Assembly (NCBI RefSeq): GCF_014650055.1
Contig: NZ_BMUF01000003.1
Coordinates: forward strand, 496,001-560,000
Source: Streptomyces malachitofuscus
GTDB lineage: Bacteria > Actinomycetota > Actinomycetes > Streptomycetales > Streptomycetaceae
Direction of reading: 5' to 3'
Length of the DNA stretch: 64,000 nucleotides
The position numbers and the translations under genes were made by a program. Of the stretch, positions 58,847 to 64,000 are shown one piece after another; positions within the stretch are counted from its first letter, which is position 1; the number at the start of each line of letters is the position of its first letter. The notes beneath the pieces are model-generated. The model was not told where the DNA came from. It made no database searches and was given only the letters and a program-made list of their open reading frames with translations.

Positions 58847-60181
58847 ATGGTCAACTACCCAATGGACAGGTACGGCTCCGGGGAGCAGCCGGGCAGGCCC
58901 AACGGCACCGTCCTGCGGGACGATTCCGAGTACACCGGACGGTACGTCGTGCTGTTCGATCCGAGCAGTCAGGAGGAGGGAATCAGCGCGCTGAGTTCCG
59001 CCGCCGGTATCGCGCCGCTCGAACGCGTAGCGGGCACCGAGGCGGGAAACGTCGCCGAACTTCTGCAACGCCCCGAGGTCTCGGTCCTCTTCCAGGATCT
59101 CGGCGCCGCGGTCGTCGAGGTCAGGCCCGAGCAGCGTCACGCGCTGGTGACCACCGCCGAGGCCGAGCCGTCCATCGTCACGGCGGAACCGGAACGGATG
59201 GTCTACGCGCTGCCGGTCACCACGCCGCAGCAGGCCCCGACCGAGTTCTTTCCGGCCTTCCGCAGCGACGACGACGTGATCGCCCGTCATACCAGGGCCG
59301 AGACGGCCGCCGCGCTGGGCCCGTCCTGGGACGAGGAGGGATGCACCTGGGGTCTGCAGGCCATCCGTGCCCAGCTGTCCCACCTGACCGGGGACGGCGT
59401 GAAGGTCGCCGTCCTGGACACCGGTGTGGACACCGATCACCCGGACCTCGCCGGCCGGCTGGAAGCGGCGACATCCTTCGTCCCCGGCGAGACCGTGGAG
59501 GACGTCCACGGCCACGGCACACACTGCGCCGGCACCGTCGCCGGTCCGGTCAGTCCCCAACAGGGCCCGCGGTACGGCGTGGCTCCCGAGGCCCGGATCC
59601 TCGCAGCGAAGGTGCTCAGTAACGCGGGCAAGGGCCCCGATGGTCAGATCCTCGCGGGCATGGCCTGGGCCGTCTCCCACGGAGCCCGGGTGATCTCCAT
59701 GTCACTCGGCGCGCGGGTGCGGCCGGGCGAGATCTTCCCGCAGACGTACGAGACGCTGGCCGTGCGTGCTCTCGCCTTGGGAACACTGATCGTCGCCGCC
59801 GCGGGGAACGACAGCCGCAGGCCGGTCAGGACCGAACCCGTGAACCGGCCGGCCAACTGTCCCTCCATCCTCTCGGTGGCCGCGCTCGACAATGCGCTGA
59901 CGCCCCCGTACTTCTCCAACACGGCTGTCAATGGCCAAGGCGGAGAGATCAACATCGCCGCGCCAGGCTGGCAGGTGCGCTCGGCCGCCCCCGGCGGCGG
60001 CTACCAGGTCATGAGCGGGACCAGCATGGCGACGCCGCACGTGGCGGGTGTCGTCGCCCTGCTCAGCCAGGCGCATACCGACGCCTCCGCAGCCGATCTC
60101 TCGGCCGCTCTGATCGCCGGCGCGTTCCCCTTGGGACAGCCCGCCGTCGACGTCGGAGCGGGCCTGCTGCAGGCGCCGTGA
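58847..60181 (+). CDS. Subtilase (S8) protease without signal peptide
   Basis: A 444-aa subtilisin-like protease. Asp191 (VAVLDTGVD), His223 (HGHGTHCAGT), Asn321 (AAAGND) and Ser393 (SGTSMATPHVAG) are all in place. Residues about 30-120 form an I9-type prodomain. No export signal. The start at ATG 58847 lacks a strong ribosome site, so the ATG at 58862 is an alternative. First gene of a plus-strand unit with an I9-like protein and an astacin-like protease. Confidence 0.92.
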   Translation: MVNYPMDRYGSGEQPGRPNGTVLRDDSEYTGRYVVLFDPSSQEEGISALSSAAGIAPLERVAGTEAGNVAELLQRPEVSVLFQDLGAAVVEVRPEQRHALVTTAEAEPSIVTAEPERMVYALPVTTPQQAPTEFFPAFRSDDDVIARHTRAETAAALGPSWDEEGCTWGLQAIRAQLSHLTGDGVKVAVLDTGVDTDHPDLAGRLEAATSFVPGETVEDVHGHGTHCAGTVAGPVSPQQGPRYGVAPEARILAAKVLSNAGKGPDGQILAGMAWAVSHGARVISMSLGARVRPGEIFPQTYETLAVRALALGTLIVAAAGNDSRRPVRTEPVNRPANCPSILSVAALDNALTPPYFSNTAVNGQGGEINIAAPGWQVRSAAPGGGYQVMSGTSMATPHVAGVVALLSQAHTDASAADLSAALIAGAFPLGQPAVDVGAGLLQAP

Positions 60182-60426
60182 ACGGGGCATCCCGGTCGAC
60201 GCCGGTCGGGGTCGTCCTCGCGGTCGACCCCGTCCGCTTCACAGAAGTGGTCGCGGGCCTGCGGCAGGCTGGGCTGACCGTCACGAGTGAGCAACCGGTA
60301 CTGGGCACGCTGTCCGGCATCGTTCCGGAGGATCGGATCGACGCCCTCGCCGCGGTCGACGGCGTCGACTCCGTCGACCGCGAGCGCACCACCCGTCTGC
60401 CCCGCCCCGACTCACCGATCCAGTAA
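60178..60426 (+). CDS. Inhibitor I9/subtilisin-prodomain-like small protein
   Basis: An 82-aa protein with the beta-alpha-beta-beta pattern of peptidase inhibitor I9 domains (GVVLAVDPVRFTEVVAGLRQ, then VLGTLSGIVPEDRIDALAAV...VDSVDRERTT). It overlaps the subtilase stop (GTGA), so both are made together. Because the subtilase already has its own prodomain, this second copy is probably a separate inhibitor or folding helper acting in trans. Confidence 0.8.
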   Translation: MNGASRSTPVGVVLAVDPVRFTEVVAGLRQAGLTVTSEQPVLGTLSGIVPEDRIDALAAVDGVDSVDRERTTRLPRPDSPIQ

Positions 60427-60493
60427 CGCGCACAGGGTGCGGATCCGGCCGGATCCCTACCCCTTTCCTCCCTCACCACAACGAAGGTGTGCC

Positions 60494-61708
60494 ATGAACG
60501 CTGATTCCTCGGCTTCCTCCCGCCGGGCGGGGAAGGCCTCCGCCAAGGGCAGGACCACTGCAAAAGAGACCGCCTCTTCCGGGAAGCAGACAGCCAGCAA
60601 GACCGCGCCCTCCCGCAAGAGCGAGGGGAGCGGTGAACTCCGGTCAGGGCCCATCGCGGGGACCACGCTGATGCGCGGCGTGACCTTTCGCGCCAAGGCT
60701 CTCCGCTATGCCGAAGTGGACGGGCTTGCGATGTTCGAGGGGGACATCGTGCTCGGCAACGTGGAAGAGCTGACGAAAGAAGCCGAGGGCGGTGCTGCGG
60801 TCGCGTCCATCGGGATCGTGCCGTTCGAGGAAGGAGAGGCGCGTCGTTGGCCCGACGCGACGGTGCCGTTCGAGATCGACCCCGGTCTGCCCCGGCCGGA
60901 ACGGGTCACAGACGCGATCGCTCACTGGCATACCCGTACGCGCATGCGCTTCATCGAACGGACCCCGGCCAACGCGACACACTTCCCGGACTTCGTGCGG
61001 TTCGTGCCGGGCAACGGATGCTCTTCGCGCGTGGGTCGCCAGGGCGGCGAGCAGCGCATCACACTGGGCCCCAACTGCTCCACGGGAAATGCGATTCACG
61101 AGATCGGTCACACCGTGGGCCTATGGCACGAGCAGAGCCGCGAGGACCGGGACCAGCACGTCATGATCGTGTTCGCGAACATCCGGCCGGACATGCAGCA
61201 CAACTTCCTGCAGCAGATTGCGGATGGCGATGACCTCGGTCCGTACGACTTCGACTCGATCATGCACTACCCGGCGACGGCCTTCGCGATCGACCCGAGT
61301 CAACCCACCCTCGTCCCGCGCACACCGATCCCGTCCGGCGTGACGATGGGCCAGCGCACAGGGCTGTCACAGGGCGACGTCGACGGAGTCCACGCGATGT
61401 ACCCGGCCCCTGTGCAGCCCGCACACAGGTTGTCGGCGAAAGAGCCGATGTTCGACGGAAGTCCCAGGCTTCCAGAACTGGACCCGTTGAAGGCGCCGGC
61501 GTCCGCCACTCCCTTCGTCCTGGCCACCACGCCTCACCAGCCACCGGCGATGACGGGTCGGCCGGAGGCGATGGTCGAGCAGCTCGGCCAGTTGGGGCAG
61601 ACGGTCGCCCGACTGCAACAGGAACTGTCCGCGGTCCAGGTGAGCCACCAGTACCTGCTGGCGCAGGTGAGAACCTGGTACGGCGGTGCCACCGGGCAGT
61701 TCCGATGA
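60494..61708 (+). CDS. Astacin-like (M12A) metalloprotease without signal peptide
   Basis: A 404-aa zinc protease with H202-E-I-G-H206-T-V-G-L-W-H212 followed by EQSREDRD and a Met-turn SIMHY, the hallmark of astacins. The first 50 residues are a Lys/Ser/Thr/Ala-rich low-complexity tail; residues about 50-120 are a prodomain-like beta region. A C-terminal heptad-like stretch (MVEQLGQLGQTVARLQQEL) suggests oligomerisation. ATG 60494 has GAAGG upstream. Export signal is absent. Confidence 0.9.
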   Translation: MNADSSASSRRAGKASAKGRTTAKETASSGKQTASKTAPSRKSEGSGELRSGPIAGTTLMRGVTFRAKALRYAEVDGLAMFEGDIVLGNVEELTKEAEGGAAVASIGIVPFEEGEARRWPDATVPFEIDPGLPRPERVTDAIAHWHTRTRMRFIERTPANATHFPDFVRFVPGNGCSSRVGRQGGEQRITLGPNCSTGNAIHEIGHTVGLWHEQSREDRDQHVMIVFANIRPDMQHNFLQQIADGDDLGPYDFDSIMHYPATAFAIDPSQPTLVPRTPIPSGVTMGQRTGLSQGDVDGVHAMYPAPVQPAHRLSAKEPMFDGSPRLPELDPLKAPASATPFVLATTPHQPPAMTGRPEAMVEQLGQLGQTVARLQQELSAVQVSHQYLLAQVRTWYGGATGQFR

Positions 61709-61787
61709 TCCTGGTCGTCTCCCACGAGGAAGACCGCCCCCGCGCGGTGACAGGTCGACTCGAGGTGACCGCGCGCGGTGGGCCGTC

Positions 61788-62129
61788 ATGAGGGGCACCG
61801 TCACCGGTCTGGTCGCCTTGCCACCCGACGCACCGGCGGGCAGAGCCGCAGCCGTGCTGGTCGAGGTCCGCGACGTCTCCCAGGCGGACGCGCCTTCCAC
61901 AGTGGTCGGAGCGCAGCTCCAGACGGACGTTCAGCTGTCACCGGGGGGCCGCGTTCCCTTCCGGGTGGAGGTGCCCGGCCTGGATCCAGCTGCCCGCTAC
62001 GGGCTGCGCGTCCACATCGACCGCTCCGGAAGCGGGACCGTGGAATCCGGTGACCTTCTCAGCATGCGTGCCGTGCTCGTCCGGACGGACGTCACCGAGG
62101 GCTTGGAGGCACCCGTCAGCGTCGTGTGA
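61788..62129 (+). CDS. YbaY-like single-domain protein
   Basis: A 113-aa protein with the YbaY/YscW-like fold signature (VRDVSQADAPSTVVGAQL, then PFRVEVPGLDPAARYGLRVHI). In enterobacteria YbaY is a lipoprotein; here there is no lipobox or signal (start MRGTVTGLV at 61788). Position between a protease and a WD40 gene suggests a chaperone or targeting function. The 78-bp gap before it holds nothing recognisable. Confidence 0.8.
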   Translation: MRGTVTGLVALPPDAPAGRAAAVLVEVRDVSQADAPSTVVGAQLQTDVQLSPGGRVPFRVEVPGLDPAARYGLRVHIDRSGSGTVESGDLLSMRAVLVRTDVTEGLEAPVSVV

Positions 62130-62420
62130 GCGGCCGGCCCAGGCTGGTGTGGCGAGTGTCGATACTCCGACTAGGCTGGTGAGTAGCAGTACTCCATGGC
62201 GGAGTGCCGGAACCGCAACGGCGTGTATCTGGCACAGAGACGCCCCGGGCCGGAGGACATCGGCCCTGACACTGCCGTGCGTGCACAAGACGCACATCGC
62301 CGGACTCCGGGTGCCCAAGCATCGCCGAGGCGCGCCCGCCCCGAGCCCGCTCCCGTTGCTGTCGGCCGGCTGGTACCGGATCGGCCGGCCCCCGTCAGGC
62401 AGGCACGAGGAGGTGCCGGA

Positions 62421-63485
62421 ATGAGTGAGCCGGGAACCGTGGCACTCCCCGCCGAACCGGAAGGCTCGGTACAGGCGGTCGCATTCAGCCCGGACAGCAT
62501 CCGCTTCGCGAGAGGTGGCAGCGACTCCCTTCTGCGGGTGCGTACCGTCGGTGTCGGGGCCCCGCTGAACGTACCCGTCGACGGGTCCGTGACCGGCATC
62601 GACTTCAGCCCCGACGGGGGGAGGCTCGTCGTGGCCGACTTCGAGAAGGTGTCCCTGCACGACAGCAGCACCGGCACGGCCGTGTGGGAAGGGCCCCTCG
62701 ACCCGGGGAACTCCGTGAACACGGTGCGGTTCGGCGCGAACCTGATCGCGGCGACCGACACCCTGGTTGCCGTACTCGATCCGGCCACCGGAGCGATCGC
62801 GCGGCGGATCACCGTCGAGCGGCCGCTGATCGCCGATGTCGACCTGAGCCGGGACGGCAGCCGCGTCGCGCTTGCCGTCGACGAACGGCACGGTGGTGAC
62901 CATCATTCCGCCGGGTCCGCGCGGGTGGTGGAGTTGCCCACCGGCACCGAGATCGGGCGGCTCACCCCCGACAACGCCGTGCACGCGGTCGCGTTCAGCC
63001 CGGACGGCAAGCTGGTTCTGTGCTGTGCCGCCGACGACACCACTCGCATGTTCGAGGCGGAAGGCGGAGCACAGGTGTGGCCGCTCCCGGAAGAGGTCGA
63101 CGACCAGGTCACAGCCCCGAACTGCTTGGCGTACGACCCCAAGGGCAAGTGGACAGTGGTCGGCGGCGCCGACGGGTTCGCCCGCATCCTGGACGCGGCC
63201 ACCGGGACCGAGAGAGGCCGGGCGCCCAAGCTGACCCCCGGCGCCCCGGACCCGGGGTTCGGAGCCGTCACGAACGTGGCGTTCAGCCCCACCGGCAAGC
63301 TGGCGGCCAGTGCCTCGATCGACAACGTCGTACGGCTGTTCAACCTCGACGGCAAGGAGTTGTACGCCGTGCCCACTGAAGAGGTGCTGACCATGCGGTT
63401 CAGCCCGAACGGCCGCTGGCTGGGACTCGGCACCATGAACGGTGCGCTGGTCATCGACAACGGCGAAGCCAACCAGCAGGGGTGA
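62421..63485 (+). CDS. WD40-repeat protein
   Basis: A 354-aa protein made of WD40-type blades, for example VQAVAFSPDSIRFARGGSDSL and VHAVAFSPDGKLVLCCAADDT, about seven in all, enough for a complete propeller. The ATG at 62421 has GAGGAGG upstream. No enzyme domain or export signal. It may be a scaffold or ligand-sensing unit of the peptidase cluster. The 62130-62420 gap has no convincing gene. Confidence 0.9.
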   Translation: MSEPGTVALPAEPEGSVQAVAFSPDSIRFARGGSDSLLRVRTVGVGAPLNVPVDGSVTGIDFSPDGGRLVVADFEKVSLHDSSTGTAVWEGPLDPGNSVNTVRFGANLIAATDTLVAVLDPATGAIARRITVERPLIADVDLSRDGSRVALAVDERHGGDHHSAGSARVVELPTGTEIGRLTPDNAVHAVAFSPDGKLVLCCAADDTTRMFEAEGGAQVWPLPEEVDDQVTAPNCLAYDPKGKWTVVGGADGFARILDAATGTERGRAPKLTPGAPDPGFGAVTNVAFSPTGKLAASASIDNVVRLFNLDGKELYAVPTEEVLTMRFSPNGRWLGLGTMNGALVIDNGEANQQG

Positions 63486-63491
63486 GCGAGC

Positions 63492-64000
63492 ATGAACCCG
63501 CACGAACTCCTGCAGCACATCGCGGACCGGCTGCGCGCGCTGACCCGGGACGCCGTGGACGGCCTGATCCGCTCGCTGCCCGAACTCGGCGAGGACCCGT
63601 CCGCCGCCGGCACCGTCCTTGCCGGCCGCCTGCTCGCCGTGCACGACCGGCTGCCCGCGGGAAACTCGCTGGTGGAGCTCGTACGAGAGGTACTTGGCAA
63701 TCTGGATTCGAGCTCGCCCGTACGGCTGCACGGCTGGCGGCGTGCACCCGGCGCGCCGCTCGGCGTCGCCCTGGTGCTGACCGACCCGGCCGGGCCGGCA
63801 GCTGGGCGCGCCGTGCTCGGAGTGACCCCGAACGGGCCGGTGTTCGACGTGGTGGTCACCCCGGGGACGGCCCTGAACCCGCCCCCGACCGGCCAGGCAC
63901 CCTGGAGCGCGGAGTCTGCCATCACCGCCCCGCAGGGCTGGGATGCCGCCTTCGGCCCCGGCTTGCCGCCCCCGCCGCCGGGCGGCACGGCGACCATCCG
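63492..64000 (+). CDS. Hypothetical protein (partial, runs off right edge)
   Basis: At least 169 residues starting MNPHELLQHIADRLRALTRD at ATG 63492, 6 bp after the WD40 stop, so in the same operon. The visible part has a helical N-terminus and then a strand-rich region (GVALVLTDPAGPAAG, GPVFDVVVTPGT). The sequence ends in a Pro/Gly-rich stretch at the edge. Not recognised; a long protein is likely because no stop is reached. Confidence 0.75.
   Translation, partial: MNPHELLQHIADRLRALTRDAVDGLIRSLPELGEDPSAAGTVLAGRLLAVHDRLPAGNSLVELVREVLGNLDSSSPVRLHGWRRAPGAPLGVALVLTDPAGPAAGRAVLGVTPNGPVFDVVVTPGTALNPPPTGQAPWSAESAITAPQGWDAAFGPGLPPPPPGGTATI

Noticed and set aside
58627..58854. 75-codon minus-strand frame in the protease intergenic region
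   Set aside because: Pro/Ser-rich product, weak start context, no family features and overlap with the subtilase start.
1..64000. tRNA genes, rRNA genes, CRISPR arrays or an integrase-att pair
   Set aside because: No cloverleaf-like sequence, no regular spaced repeats and no integrase gene were seen; the mobile elements present are IS-type or of unknown mechanism.

Overview
The window is high-GC, densely packed DNA with strong codon-position GC bias, many GTG starts and many 4-base GTGA/ATGA stop-start overlaps. Together with the gene families (two-component systems, TetR/MarR/PadR/AraC regulators, MMPL and MFS exporters, Fic/Doc-type toxin-antitoxin pair, Ser/Thr kinase with WD40 repeats, RacO-like plasmid protein) this points to an actinomycete, most likely a Streptomyces chromosome, probably in a variable part of it. 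No tRNA, rRNA or CRISPR array was seen.

Layout. 1-5 kb (minus strand): a PaoABC/XdhC-type molybdenum aldehyde oxidoreductase operon with a Tat-type signal, facing a divergent LysR regulator. 5-14.4 kb: a LuxR-type regulator, a TetR/thioesterase pair, a MarR/MFS efflux pair with tandem operators, and an MMPL exporter followed by a response regulator and histidine kinase. 14.5-22 kb is a mobile-DNA patch: (i) an IS5-family element bounded by perfect 16-bp ends (CTAG included) that carries an intact methyltransferase gene as well as a broken transposase; (ii) a histidine kinase gene cut in two by a 3,304-bp insertion flanked by CTCAG direct repeats, whose cargo is a secreted HExxH protein, a small coiled-coil protein, a RacO-like/transposase chimera and a zinc-finger protein; (iii) a response-regulator stump, the remains of that kinase's partner.

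22-31.5 kb (minus strand): a possible long transcription unit encoding a HEAT-like repeat protein, a candidate 25-residue Cys-containing peptide, a GNAT-aminotransferase fusion, a CdsA-like cytidylyltransferase, a small conserved protein and a non-RD Ser/Thr kinase with WD40 repeats. 31.5-50.3 kb: ordinary accessory metabolism and regulation (saccharopine-dehydrogenase-like protein with GlxA-type regulator, universal stress protein, MepB, DUF1772, TetR, PadR with an acyl-CoA dehydrogenase, a toxin-antitoxin pair, phosphodiesterase, TetR/membrane pair, AraC-GyrI, hydrolase, RecQ, TetR/NmrA). Several regulators have clear palindromic operators over their own promoters. 50.4-52 kb is a gene graveyard: a GH32 C-terminal domain next to a multiply frameshifted IS5 transposase.

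52-64 kb: three overlapping membrane-protein genes, then a concentration of hydrolases (CHAP plus transglycosylase, trypsin-like protease, subtilase with a separate I9-like small protein, astacin-like metalloprotease) with a YbaY-like domain, a WD40 protein and an unfinished gene at the right edge. None of these proteins shows an export signal although their families are usually extracellular. This cluster is the best candidate in the window for an undescribed system: it could be an intracellular protease-based conflict or developmental module, or cargo of a non-Sec delivery device.
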